From Variovorax sp. CF079 (GTDB lineage: Bacteria; Pseudomonadota; Gammaproteobacteria; Burkholderiales; Burkholderiaceae_C): a stretch of 64,000 nucleotides of DNA. The DNA is taken from the NCBI RefSeq assembly GCF_900101545.1, contig NZ_FMZU01000010.1, positions 1 through 64,000 on the forward strand. The letters are read 5' to 3'. The translations under genes and the position numbers were made by a program. Under the pieces are notes generated by a model that was given only the letters and a program-made list of their open reading frames with translations, was not told where the DNA came from and ran no database searches. Each line of letters begins with the position of its first letter. Position 1 is the first letter of the stretch. This document shows, piece after piece, positions 7,617 to 15,964 of the stretch.

Positions 7617-8564
7617 TCACGCGCCCCTCAGAGACAGGTGGATGCCGGCGATCATGCAGCGCACCGAGCCGCCCGCCATTTCGATCGTCGGCACCGACAG
7701 GGGAACGAGCCGGGCCGAGCGCTGGATGGTCGTCTTCTGCTGAGCGGTGAGGCTCTCGAGGGCCCGCTGCGACAGCGCCAGGATCCGGCCGTCGCGACCC
7801 GACAGTTCGATCGCGTTGCCGGCGAAGTCGGCGATCTGCCGGGCGCTCAGCGCAATGACCTCGCGCCCCGACTCCTGCAGCCGGGCGCGCAGTTCGGCGG
7901 CCCTTCGCTGGTCGGGAACCATGTCGAAACCCACCATCGCAAACTCCGTCGCCACGCACATCAGCACATTGGTGTGATAGATCGGGCGGCCGGCCTCATC
8001 CGCCGTGTCGAACAGCATCGGCTCGAAGTTGAAATGGGTGCTGAAGCGCTCCAGCGCCACCGGATCGGCACGGTTCGAGCGCGCCGTGTAGGCCACGCGC
8101 GCAAGGTGATCGAACACCATCGCGCCGGTGCCTTCGAGGAACAGGCCATCCTGCTCCAGACCGGAATAATCGATCACGTCCTGCACGCGGTACCTGGACT
8201 TGAGCATCTCGATCACGTCGGCACGGCGTTCGCGGCGGCGGCTCGGCGCGTGCATCGGATAGATGGCGACGTGCCCGCCCGGATGCGTGGAGAACCAGTT
8301 GTTGGGAAAGACCGAATCCGGCGTGTCGCGGTCTCCCTGGTCTTCGAACAGGTGCACGCGCACGCCTTCGGCTTCGAGGCGCTCCACGGCGGCCGTGACC
8401 TCGCGATGCGCTGCGCCGGCCACGGCCTGCGCGGCCTCCTTCGCGGCCAGGCTCTGGAACGCGTTGTCGGCGGCGGTTTCCGGGTTCGGCGTGAACCGGT
8501 GCGGGCGGACCATGACCACGGCGGCAGGCGCCTGGATGGAAGGCATGGCGATGAGCCCGTTCAT
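7617..8564 (-). CDS. ctlX: Citrulline utilization hydrolase CtlX-like (amidinotransferase fold)
   Basis: A guanidino-modifying (pentein-fold) enzyme of 315 residues related to arginine deiminase. Recognisable segments are VFPNNWFSTHPGG, FLEGTGAMVFDH, the histidine segment YHTNVLMCVATEFAMVG and the C-terminal GGSVRCMIAGIHL with the catalytic cysteine. CtlX-type enzymes are reported to convert citrulline to ornithine. Its ATG overlaps the stop of the ornithine cyclodeaminase gene (ATGA), so the pair is translationally coupled and would run citrulline to ornithine to proline. The exact substrate is inferred from family and neighbour. Confidence 0.8.
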   Translation of the reverse strand: MNGLIAMPSIQAPAAVVMVRPHRFTPNPETAADNAFQSLAAKEAAQAVAGAAHREVTAAVERLEAEGVRVHLFEDQGDRDTPDSVFPNNWFSTHPGGHVAIYPMHAPSRRRERRADVIEMLKSRYRVQDVIDYSGLEQDGLFLEGTGAMVFDHLARVAYTARSNRADPVALERFSTHFNFEPMLFDTADEAGRPIYHTNVLMCVATEFAMVGFDMVPDQRRAAELRARLQESGREVIALSARQIADFAGNAIELSGRDGRILALSQRALESLTAQQKTTIQRSARLVPLSVPTIEMAGGSVRCMIAGIHLSLRGA

Positions 8565-9610
8565 GCGACGCGGCGCATGACGGCATGCGAGGCGCCGCTG
8601 CGCGTATGGCGGAACAGGTCCTTCGGATCCTCGGCCCAGGGCACCAGCTCGACGCTCATGCCGAGATTGCGCTTCTCGGTCTGCGCGTGCACGTAGCGCA
8701 AGGTCGAGTAATCCTCCAACGCGAAGCCCACGGAGTCGAACACCGTGACCTGGTCAGCGCGCTGGCGGCCCGTTTCGGTGCCGGCGAGCACGCGCCACAG
8801 GTCGACGACCGGGAAGTCCTGCGGCAACTGCTGGATGTCGCCCTCGATGCGCGTCTGCGGCTCGTATTCGACGAACACCTGAGCATTTCGCAGAACGTCG
8901 GCGTGCAGTTCGGTCTTGCCCGGGCAGTCGCCGCCGATGGCGTTGATGTGCATGCCCGGCTCGATCATTCCGGGCGTGAGGATCGTGGCGTAAGCCTTGT
9001 CGGCGGTGACGGTCGTCACGATGTCGGCGCCGCGGACCGCCTCGGCGGTGGAACCGGCGCGAATGATCTTCAGAGACGGGTACGCCGACAGATTGCGGAC
9101 CAGCTTGTCCGTCGCGCGGGCGTCGACGTCGTAGACGGCGATCTCCTCGATGCCCAGATGGCTGTGGAAGGCGAGCGCCTGGAACTCGCTTTGCGCGCCG
9201 TTGCCGATCAGCGCCATGCGGCGCGCATCGGGCCGTGCCAATGCGCGCGCCGCCACGAGCGAGGTCGCGCAGGTGCGCAGCGCGGTGGCGACGGTCAGTT
9301 CCGACAAGAGCACCGGGTAGCCGGTCTCGACCTCGGCCAGCACGCCGAAGGCCATGACCGTGTACAGGCCACGCGTGGTGTTGCTCGGATGGCCGTTGAC
9401 GTACTTGAAAGCGTAGCGCTTGGCGTTGGACACCGGCATCAGTTCGATGACGCCGATCTCCGAGTGATTGGCGACGCGGGCGGACTTGTCGAACTCGGGC
9501 CAGCGCACGAAGTCCTGCTGGATGGCATCGGCGAGCTCGCCGATGAAGCGGGGCACACCAATGTCCTGAACGAGGCGGGACATGGTGGGGACGTCTACGA
9601 AGCGGGTCAT
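8561..9610 (-). CDS. Ornithine cyclodeaminase
   Basis: A 349-residue member of the ornithine cyclodeaminase/mu-crystallin family, which converts L-ornithine to L-proline and ammonia with bound NAD. Visible are the substrate region KYVNGHPSNTTRGL, the nucleotide-binding stretch MALIGNGAQSEFQALAF and the downstream GGDCPGKTELHADVL. The ATG (MTRFVDVPTMSRLVQD) is the conserved family start; the longer frame has no matching sequence. It is the first gene of a two-gene operon with ctlX and faces the divergent Lrp-type gene, which probably controls it. Confidence 0.9.
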   Translation of the reverse strand: MTRFVDVPTMSRLVQDIGVPRFIGELADAIQQDFVRWPEFDKSARVANHSEIGVIELMPVSNAKRYAFKYVNGHPSNTTRGLYTVMAFGVLAEVETGYPVLLSELTVATALRTCATSLVAARALARPDARRMALIGNGAQSEFQALAFHSHLGIEEIAVYDVDARATDKLVRNLSAYPSLKIIRAGSTAEAVRGADIVTTVTADKAYATILTPGMIEPGMHINAIGGDCPGKTELHADVLRNAQVFVEYEPQTRIEGDIQQLPQDFPVVDLWRVLAGTETGRQRADQVTVFDSVGFALEDYSTLRYVHAQTEKRNLGMSVELVPWAEDPKDLFRHTRSGASHAVMRRVA

Positions 9611-9691
9611 GAAGGGCTCCTGGAAATTGCGATTGCTGCGCGCAGCCATGCCGCAATTGTTCCGTCGCGGGGTGCCAGAATGAACCATCCA

Positions 9692-9731
9692 ACTTGGCAA
9701 ATTCCTCCAGGAGGATTACATTTTGCTAAGT
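9692..9731. promoter_or_regulatory. Nested dyads in the ocd/Lrp divergent promoter
   Basis: The 147-bp divergent gap holds an inner dyad TCCTCC-A-GGAGGA (9703-9715) flanked by an outer pair ACTTGGCAA (9692) and TTGCTAAGT (9723), which match as inverted repeats in eight of nine positions. Lrp/AsnC proteins bind such symmetric AT-flanked sites. The TCCTCC/GGAGGA core also resembles a ribosome-binding site but is too far from either start codon to serve as one. Confidence 0.4.
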
Positions 9732-9757
9732 AGGAATGGCACTTTGAAGATCTGACA

Positions 9758-10180
9758 ATGGACGACACCGACCGCCAACTCATCGCGCTGCTGCGCGACA
9801 ACGCGCGCATGTCCGTGGTTGCGCTGGCAAAGAAGCTGCGCGTCGCCCGGGCCACGGTGCAGAACAGGATCGCCAAGCTGGAGAGCGACGGAACCGTCGT
9901 CGGCTACACGGTGCGCTTGCGGCCGGAGGCGGAGGCCCATCGCATCCGGGCGATCACGAGCATCGAGGTCGAGGGCCACCACGGGCCCGATGTGCTCAAG
10001 AAGCTGCGCGGGCATCCGAATGTCGTTGCCTTGCACACGACGAATGGCCGCTGGGACCTGATGGCCGAGTTGCGTGCCGACACCCTGGAGGCGTTCGACA
10101 AGGTGCTCAATGCCATCCGCTCGATTCAGGGCATCTCGAACACGGAGACGAGCATCTTGCTGTCCACGCACAAGCTGTAA
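9758..10180 (+). CDS. Lrp/AsnC-family regulator
   Basis: A 140-residue feast/famine regulator. The N-terminal HTH is DDTDRQLIALLRDNARMSVV with recognition helix VARATVQNRIAKLE, and the C-terminal RAM ligand-binding domain starts near residue 65 (AITSIEVEGHHG). It is divergent from ornithine cyclodeaminase and ctlX and probably activates them in response to ornithine, citrulline or arginine. The effector is inferred from the neighbours. Confidence 0.85.
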   Translation: MDDTDRQLIALLRDNARMSVVALAKKLRVARATVQNRIAKLESDGTVVGYTVRLRPEAEAHRIRAITSIEVEGHHGPDVLKKLRGHPNVVALHTTNGRWDLMAELRADTLEAFDKVLNAIRSIQGISNTETSILLSTHKL

Positions 10181-10213
10181 GCGCGATCAAGGGCATCGGC
10201 TGGCAGCTGCGGG

Positions 10214-11524
10214 TCAGAAGGTCTCCCAGTCGCCGCTGCCGGCTGGCGTGCTCGTGGTGGCCAGTTGCTTGCGCTGCGGCGCGGCAATGGCCCGCCGCGC
10301 CGGTGGCTGTGCCGGCCGCACCGGCTGGACGACAGGCCGCGTTTGCACCGGCATCGGCTTGGGCTGGGCCACGACGGGCTGTTCGTCGTCGTCGAGCTTG
10401 AAGGTGCCGACGACCTGCGAGAGGTTCCCCGCCTGCTCCTGCATCGATTGCGCCGCAGCCGCGGCCTCTTCCACCAGCGCCGCGTTCTGCTGCGTCACCT
10501 GGTCCATCTGCGTGATCGCCTGGTTGATCTGCTCGATGCCCTGCGTCTGCTCGTGGCTCGCGGCCGTGATCTCGCCGATGATGTCCGTCACCCGCTTCAC
10601 GCTGCCCACGATCTCTTCCATGGTCCTGCCGGCTTCGCCGACCAGTTGGCTGCCGGCATCGACCTTGCCCACCGAATCGTCGATCAGGCCCTTGATTTCC
10701 TTGGCGGCGGCGGCCGAGCGCTGCGCGAGGTTGCGCACTTCGGCAGCCACGACTGCGAAGCCTCGGCCCTGCTCGCCGGCTCGCGCGGCTTCGACCGCTG
10801 CGTTCAACGCGAGGATGTTGGTCTGGAAGGCAATGCCGTCGATCACGCCGATGATGTCGACGATCTTCTTGGAGGACGCATTGATCGAGGCCATGGTGTG
10901 GACCACCTGGCTGACCACGTCGCCGCCCTTGACCGCCACTTCGGAGGCAGAGAGCGCCAGCTGATTCGCTTGACGCGCGTTGTCGGCGTTCTGCTTGACG
11001 GTGGAGGTCAGTTCCTCCATCGACGCCGCGGTCTGCTCCAGCGAGCTCGCCTGCTCCTCGGTGCGCGAAGACAGATCCTGATTGCCGGCAGCGATTTGCC
11101 TGGATGCCACCACGATCGATTCGCTCGACGCCTTGATGCGGGTCACCACGTCGGTCAGGGTGTCCTCCATTTCGCCCATGCCGCGCAAGAGGCGTCCGAA
11201 ATCGCCGCCGCGCTCGGTTTCGAATTCCTTGCTGAGGTCGCCCGAAGCCACGGTCTCCGCGATGAAGATCGCTTCGCCCAGCGGCTGCATGATGCTGCGC
11301 GCGAGCCAGAGGGTGCAGCCGACGCCCGCCAGCAGGGCAACGAGCCCGAGGCCCAGCATGAGGTTCTGCGTCGAATCGATACGCCGCGCGAGTTCCGGGG
11401 TGATGGTGCCGCTGCCAGTGATGTCCTGGAGGCACGCGATGCCGATCGCGACCCCTGTCGCCATCAACAGCAACACGATCCCGAACCCCATACCCAGTCG
11501 GGTACTGATCTTCCAATTGCGCAT
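10214..11524 (-). CDS. Methyl-accepting chemotaxis protein with minimal periplasmic part
   Basis: About 436 residues from [17 protein letters not shown]1 is followed by a segment of only some 25 residues and then TM2 ([20 protein letters not shown]), so there is no folded periplasmic ligand domain; most relatives carry a four-helix bundle of about 150 residues there. HAMP and a complete signalling domain follow, with the hairpin tip [26 protein letters not shown] (shown here only by its ends, IGVIDG and EAARAG). A Pro/Gln-rich linker leads to the C-terminal pentapeptide DWETF, a CheR/CheB tether variant of NWETF. Cytoplasmic or membrane-state sensing is the likely mode. The upstream ATG at 11572 is less likely. 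Confidence 0.88.
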   Translation of the reverse strand: MRNWKISTRLGMGFGIVLLLMATGVAIGIACLQDITGSGTITPELARRIDSTQNLMLGLGLVALLAGVGCTLWLARSIMQPLGEAIFIAETVASGDLSKEFETERGGDFGRLLRGMGEMEDTLTDVVTRIKASSESIVVASRQIAAGNQDLSSRTEEQASSLEQTAASMEELTSTVKQNADNARQANQLALSASEVAVKGGDVVSQVVHTMASINASSKKIVDIIGVIDGIAFQTNILALNAAVEAARAGEQGRGFAVVAAEVRNLAQRSAAAAKEIKGLIDDSVGKVDAGSQLVGEAGRTMEEIVGSVKRVTDIIGEITAASHEQTQGIEQINQAITQMDQVTQQNAALVEEAAAAAQSMQEQAGNLSQVVGTFKLDDDEQPVVAQPKPMPVQTRPVVQPVRPAQPPARRAIAAPQRKQLATTSTPAGSGDWETF

Positions 11525-11658
11525 GTGCTTTCCCCGTGACGGCCGCCGATGCTGGGCCAGGTTGTTAGGCATATCGGCAGCCCAGCGCTGAAACTTGAGG
11601 GTCCGAATCTAGGTATAAACCCTTGTCTCATCGCGAAACCAGCGTGCCTTGCGGCGCC

Positions 11659-11880
11659 CTACCCGTCCAACGGCACCCCGCCTCCGAAACGGGCCGCCCA
11701 TTGATCCCACAGTTCCTGGTTGACGCTGGCGAACGGCCACTGCCATGCGGCCAGCATCTGGAGCTGGAAGTTCTGAGCCTGTAGCAGGCCCTCGATGAAT
11801 GCGGCCTGCCAGTCGAGGACCGGCTGAATGTTGCCGTAAGGGATGGGAAATGGGCTCGTGAGGGTCATGCCGGTCTCCAT
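11659..11880 (-). CDS. Hypothetical small protein (73 aa)
   Basis: Not recognised. The translation is rich in Trp, Gln and Ala (QAAFIEGLLQAQNFQLQML, then WQWPFASVNQELWDQW) and looks like an amphipathic helix with regularly spaced Trp/Phe, somewhat reminiscent of phasin fragments, but that is only an impression. No signal peptide or membrane span. An ATG four codons inside (11868) could be the start. It lies between the chemoreceptor and the PaaK-like gene on the same strand. Confidence 0.45.
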   Translation of the reverse strand: METGMTLTSPFPIPYGNIQPVLDWQAAFIEGLLQAQNFQLQMLAAWQWPFASVNQELWDQWAARFGGGVPLDG

Positions 11881-11920
11881 GTTGTGCGTGGACCAAGCCT
11901 AGTGGATGCCGCCCCGTGCT

Positions 11921-13309
11921 TCAAGCATGCGCGCCGACCACCCGCTGCACCTTGCCGCTGCGGCCGCGGCGTCCCGTCTCGCCGCTTCGGCAGTGGATGT
12001 GCACGCCGGCCGCGCCTTGCCGCACCAGAAAGGCGGAGAGCGCCGCCCGGGCCCGCCGCAAGCTCGTGTCCGCCGCCTTGCCGTGCAAGCCCGTGCGCAG
12101 CAGCAGGTCGCAAGGCCCCTGCTGCTCGAGCTGGAAGTCGAACAGGCCCGCATCGTCTTCCAGCACCGTGCTCACGGCCAGCGGCAGGATGCGCACCATC
12201 CGCGCACCGGGGCGGCCAAGCCGCAGCGTGTCGTCGTTGCGGCCCTGAACCTCGATCACCGGATGATGGGAGCCGCAGGCGCAAGCCGAAGCGCGCTGCG
12301 TGACGCGGTCGCCCAGGTCGTAGCGGATCAGCGGCTGCACATGGTTCGCGAGGTTGGTCAGCAAGGTGGTCGCGCCGGCCTCACCGGCGGGCACCTGGCG
12401 GCCACCTTCGTCGACCGATTCGAGGATCGCCCAGTCGCAGTTCAGATGCAGGCTGCCGCAACGGCATTCGGCGGCGAGCGTCAGGAACTCCGAGGCGCCG
12501 TAGCTATCGACCACCCGGCAGCCCAGGGCCTGTTGCAGGAAATCGCGCGTCGCCGTCGAGAGGTCTTCGCCGCCGGTCCACAGCTCGCGCGGCGCCGTCT
12601 CGAGCCGGCCGGCAAGGCGCTCCTCCGCCAGCAGCACGGCCACGCTCGGATAGGTGGCGATGACAGCGGGTGCCAATGCATTCAGTTCTGCCACCAGCTT
12701 GCCGGCGGGCTGCAGGAACGAGATGCTGCGGAGGCTGCCGGCCAGCGCAGGATTCAGCCGCCGCAGCCGCTCGATCGACACCGTGCTGGCGAAGTGGCCG
12801 CAGGTCGCACCGACAAAGGCGATGCCTTCGCCGACGGACCACGGGTCCATCATCCGCTGAAGCGGCCGCAGCACCGGCCGCCGCCAAAATTCGAGCGCGT
12901 CGTACACCGCCATCGCCCGGGCGTCCTGCACGAAGATGGCCGGCTCGCCGCTGCTGCCCGAGCTCTCCCACACCACGTAGCGGCCGAGGAAAGGGTCCGC
13001 GATGCGAGAGCGGTCGGAGGCGAAGCGGCGCAGCGCATCGAGCCGCAGCGCGGGATCGGTGACCCAGTCATCGAACCGGCGCATCAATTCGGCCTTCTGC
13101 GCAATCGGCAGCTCTTCGAGGCGCAGGCGCGCCGGATCGCGGCCTGCGAGCAGCTTGCGGTACAGCGCCGATCCGCGCGCTGCGGACCTCAGCAGATCGG
13201 CCAGACGCCGCGCCCGCAGGCCGGCCAGCGCCTCTGCGCTCGCATGCGAGGCCACGGCCACGTCGGCGGCGACAAAGCTCGTGAGCCAGGGATCGAAGGG
13301 CGGCAGCAT
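11921..13309 (-). CDS. PaaK-like AMP-dependent synthetase/ligase (CoF synthetase-related)
   Basis: An adenylate-forming enzyme of about 462 residues resembling phenylacetate-CoA ligase and coenzyme F390 synthetase-type proteins. The P-loop-like motif is WESSGSSGEPAIFVQD, an SYGASEF motif contributes to adenylate binding, and YDLGDRV supplies the conserved Asp of the A8 region. A CRCG and CACG pair may bind zinc, as in some relatives. The start chosen is ATG MLPPFDPWLTSF; an upstream ATG at 13345 is possible. It lies 107 bp downstream of the cyclase-FHA gene on the same strand. The acyl substrate is unknown. Confidence 0.72.
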   Translation of the reverse strand: MLPPFDPWLTSFVAADVAVASHASAEALAGLRARRLADLLRSAARGSALYRKLLAGRDPARLRLEELPIAQKAELMRRFDDWVTDPALRLDALRRFASDRSRIADPFLGRYVVWESSGSSGEPAIFVQDARAMAVYDALEFWRRPVLRPLQRMMDPWSVGEGIAFVGATCGHFASTVSIERLRRLNPALAGSLRSISFLQPAGKLVAELNALAPAVIATYPSVAVLLAEERLAGRLETAPRELWTGGEDLSTATRDFLQQALGCRVVDSYGASEFLTLAAECRCGSLHLNCDWAILESVDEGGRQVPAGEAGATTLLTNLANHVQPLIRYDLGDRVTQRASACACGSHHPVIEVQGRNDDTLRLGRPGARMVRILPLAVSTVLEDDAGLFDFQLEQQGPCDLLLRTGLHGKAADTSLRRARAALSAFLVRQGAAGVHIHCRSGETGRRGRSGKVQRVVGAHA

Positions 13310-13397
13310 GGTGCGGCGGAGAAAGAGGCGCCATGGTGGACGCACTCGCCGGCAATGCCAAGAAGATTCGCGCGCGGCGCGATGCCGGCAGGGGTTT

Positions 13398-13417
13398 AGG
13401 GCCTGTTAACAGGCCCT
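13398..13417. repeat. Perfect 20-bp palindrome at the cyclase-FHA stop codon
   Basis: AGGGCCTGTT joined directly to AACAGGCCCT is a perfect inverted repeat with no spacer. It includes the first two plus-strand positions of the cyclase gene's stop codon and lies in the 107-bp gap before the PaaK-like gene. There is no T-tract on either side, so it is not a standard intrinsic terminator; an mRNA hairpin or a protein-binding site is equally possible. Confidence 0.5.
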
Positions 13418-14363
13418 ACCGCAGGTCGCGGCGCGCCAGCAACACGTTGCCGCCGGTGGTGTTGAACGAGATGGTCGGTGCGCTGAAGTCGCTCAAGGGT
13501 GCACCGAGCCCGATTTCGCCGCTGCCGTGCAGCACGCATTCGTCGCGCCGCAGCGCGATCTCGCCGCTGGCGCCGGCCGTGCCGTGAAAGCGGACCCAGG
13601 TGCCGTAGGTGCTGACGTCGACCAGCACGCAACTGCCCTGCCGCGCTTCGATGCGCGCGTGCAGCCGCGACACGCGCGGATCGTTGACCACGAACTGGGC
13701 TTCGTCGACGCGCCCCAGATGGATAGGCAGCTCCGCGGCGCGAAACATCGAGCGCACGTCCAGCCATGCGAGTTCGATCTGCCCGAAGGACGAATCGGCG
13801 CCTCGCGCCGGCGGCGCCAGGGAGGCCGGCATCGTGAGGAACTCCGAGACCTCGTCCTGCCAATCGATACGGTGGACGATCGGCATCTCGTTCTTGCCGC
13901 GGATGTTGATGGGGCCGAGGCTGCGGTGGCGTACCTCGCCGCCCACCAATTCGTCGATGACCGATTCCGTGGCCCAGATCTGGCTCGGGCCGGCCAGATC
14001 GCTGAGCCGCGAAGCCAGGTTGACCGCGTCGCCATAGCAGTCGCCGTCGACTTCGACCACCTCGCCGCTCGCCACGCCGATCTGAAGCTCCATCCTGAGC
14101 GGTGCGGGCCAGGTCTGAAGCCGCTTCTGGTGGTTGCGCTGGAGTTCCAGCACGGCCCGGGTGGCGGTCGCACCATTGGCGAATATCGCAAAGACGCCAT
14201 CGCCCAGCGATTTCACGACGCGGCCGCCGTGCGCCTCGCAAACACCCCCGATCCACTGAATCAGTCTTGTGACAGTGTCGGTTGCACGTGCATTCCCCAT
14301 GGCCTCGAAGACCCGGGTGCTCCCCGTCAGGTCAGCAAAAACGACAGTGGGGTGGGCGCTCAT
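13416..14363 (-). CDS. Class III nucleotide cyclase domain fused to an FHA domain
   Basis: 315 residues. The N-terminal adenylate/guanylate cyclase catalytic domain (about 5-165) has FADLTGSTRVFE (first metal Asp), KSLGDGVFAIF (second metal Asp) and GDCYGDAVNLASRL with the transition-state Asn/Arg region. A linker leads to an FHA domain (about 215-300) with HLGR, SRLHA and a GTWVRF segment, which would bind phosphothreonine peptides. There is no membrane span. The ATG at MSAHPTV is chosen because the frame's first codon is a TTG. The combination suggests cyclic-nucleotide synthesis tied to a Ser/Thr kinase partner, which is not visible nearby. Confidence 0.82.
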   Translation of the reverse strand: MSAHPTVVFADLTGSTRVFEAMGNARATDTVTRLIQWIGGVCEAHGGRVVKSLGDGVFAIFANGATATRAVLELQRNHQKRLQTWPAPLRMELQIGVASGEVVEVDGDCYGDAVNLASRLSDLAGPSQIWATESVIDELVGGEVRHRSLGPINIRGKNEMPIVHRIDWQDEVSEFLTMPASLAPPARGADSSFGQIELAWLDVRSMFRAAELPIHLGRVDEAQFVVNDPRVSRLHARIEARQGSCVLVDVSTYGTWVRFHGTAGASGEIALRRDECVLHGSGEIGLGAPLSDFSAPTISFNTTGGNVLLARRDLR

Positions 14364-14667
14364 CGTGTGCAATTTTTGGTAGCTCTCGCCGAGGGATTAT
14401 GGCAAAGCATCAGAAAAACGCCCTTTCAGCGTGTCAAATCGACCGGGAAGCCGCTGCGCCTGTTGCTTTTTCATTTCGATACAGGCGCTTGGCGCTCATT
14501 TCACTCGCCAGGTAGAACTTAGGTATCAATTCTTCGACCAGTGCATGAACTGATTCGTGAAGTATGTTGTTTTTGAACATGAAATGATGTTTCCACACTT
14601 GTGTGGCGTCCTGCGCGGCTTTAACGTAGCAACCCTCAAGGCCTCCGGCAAAACGCCTTCGTCTTTC
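14364..14667. other. 304-bp divergent intergenic region
   Basis: Lies between the cyclase-FHA gene and the 110-residue hypothetical gene and is more AT-rich than its surroundings. One small dyad is visible, CCACA-N4-TGTGG near 14592-14605. The downstream frame stays open back to 14557, but that extension has no ribosome-binding site or conserved look. No RNA gene or clear promoter pair was identified. Confidence 0.4.
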
Positions 14668-15000
14668 ATGGTGTCACTCAGCAGTTTCTTCCGCTTTCTG
14701 TCGCTCCCGAGCCTCGGCTTGCGCCGCTCGGCGGACCGTCAGATGGGCCAGATCCGTACTGCGATGCTGTCGCTGCTGCAAGTCCACGGCGGCCATTCCG
14801 TTCAGCGGGTTGCCCAGCGCGTTCGCTTTGCCGGCGATCTCGAGGCGCTCTGGTACCTGCGCCAGGACGTGCTGACCGCGCTGAGCGCGATCGATGGCGA
14901 GGTCGCCGCCCGCCGCCAGATGAGACAGATCAACCGCCTGTTCAAGGGCGGCCTGCCCGGCGCGATGGGGCCCAGACCGCACCACCGCATCACCACCTGA
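14668..15000 (+). CDS. Hypothetical protein (110 aa)
   Basis: Not recognised. The N-terminus MVSLSSFFRFLSLPSLG is amphipathic, followed by a charged helical region (RQMGQIRTAMLSLLQVHGGHSVQRVAQRV) and a predicted helix around LEALWYLRQDVLTALSAIDG. It ends in a basic tail. The ATG at 14668 is preferred to the more upstream ATG at 14557. It is cytoplasmic by appearance and is followed immediately by a good terminator, which supports its being a real transcript. Confidence 0.5.
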   Translation: MVSLSSFFRFLSLPSLGLRRSADRQMGQIRTAMLSLLQVHGGHSVQRVAQRVRFAGDLEALWYLRQDVLTALSAIDGEVAARRQMRQINRLFKGGLPGAMGPRPHHRITT

Positions 15001-15002
15001 AG

Positions 15003-15031
15003 GGCTGTTGCATAGCAGCCTTTTTCTTTTT
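15003..15031 (+). terminator. Rho-independent terminator
   Basis: GGCTG and CAGCC form a 5-bp stem around an eight-base loop, followed by TTTTTCTTTTTT. It begins within a few bases of the 110-residue gene's stop codon and ends at the stop codon of the convergent ldcA gene. Confidence 0.75.
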
Positions 15032-15964
15032 TCAATGCGCGTGCCGGTGTCCCCACACCATGAAGACGTCGCGTGCGTCTGCCGCCAGTTCCACCTTGGC
15101 CCCCACGGGCAACAGCACCTTCGTCGGCACATGACCGAAGGGCAGGCCCGCCAGCACCGGCACCTTGATCAGTTCGCGCAGCCGTGAAACGACGGTCTGC
15201 ATGCTGAAGCCGCGATCGTGCGGCACTTTCTTGGCGCCGGTGAACTGCCCGAAGATCACCGCCTTCTGACGGCCCAGCACGCCCGCGTGGCGCAACTGGT
15301 CGAGCATGCGTTCGACGCGGTAGGGATGCTCGTTCACGTCTTCGAAGAAAAGCACGCCCTTGTCGATCTGGGGAAAGTACGGCGTGCCCAGCAGGCTGGT
15401 GAGCACGCAGAGATTGCCGCCCCACAGCACCGCATCGTGAATGCCGCGAAAGCCCGGCATCGCCGCGGCATCGCGCGCCGGCATGCGCCAGCCTGTGCCC
15501 TCGCCCCGCCCGCTCAGCAGATCGTCGAAGCAGGCTTCCATGATGTCGTCGGCGCCATCCTCGGCGCCGAAGTCCTCGCCGAGCGCGGGGCCGGCCCAGC
15601 TCACGGCGCCGGTTTTCACGAGAAGCGCGTTCTGCAGGGCCGTGAAATCGCTGAGTCCCACGAACTCGGTGCCGCGCTCGATCGCGCGGGTCACGGCCTT
15701 GTAGGGGATGGCATCGAGGATGCGCGTGAGCCCATAGCCGCCGCGCGAGATCAGCGCCACGTCGGCGCGGCTGCCCGCGGCGCGCGCGATGGCGGCCAGG
15801 CGGGTGGCATCGTCGCCGGCAAAGCGCTGATGGCTGTCGAGCGCGGCTTCGTCCAGTTCGACTTCATGGCCCAGCGCCTGCAGGCGCTTCACGCCGCGCC
15901 GGAATGCGGCCTTGTTGCGAACCGCGCTGGAGGGCGAGTAGATGTAGATGTGTTTCTTTGTCAC
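15032..15964 (-). CDS. ldcA: LD-carboxypeptidase (muramoyltetrapeptide carboxypeptidase)
   Basis: A 310-residue peptidase S66 family enzyme that removes D-Ala from murein tetrapeptides in the cytoplasm during peptidoglycan recycling. Motifs are SRGGYGLTRIL, GLSDFTALQ with the nucleophilic Ser, WGGNLCVLTSLLGTPY, FFEDVNEHPYRVERM with the catalytic Glu, and GLPFGHVPTK with the catalytic His. Length and triad are complete. It overlaps the TadA-fusion stop by four bases (ATGA), so the two are co-translated. Confidence 0.92.
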   Translation of the reverse strand: MTKKHIYIYSPSSAVRNKAAFRRGVKRLQALGHEVELDEAALDSHQRFAGDDATRLAAIARAAGSRADVALISRGGYGLTRILDAIPYKAVTRAIERGTEFVGLSDFTALQNALLVKTGAVSWAGPALGEDFGAEDGADDIMEACFDDLLSGRGEGTGWRMPARDAAAMPGFRGIHDAVLWGGNLCVLTSLLGTPYFPQIDKGVLFFEDVNEHPYRVERMLDQLRHAGVLGRQKAVIFGQFTGAKKVPHDRGFSMQTVVSRLRELIKVPVLAGLPFGHVPTKVLLPVGAKVELAADARDVFMVWGHRHAH

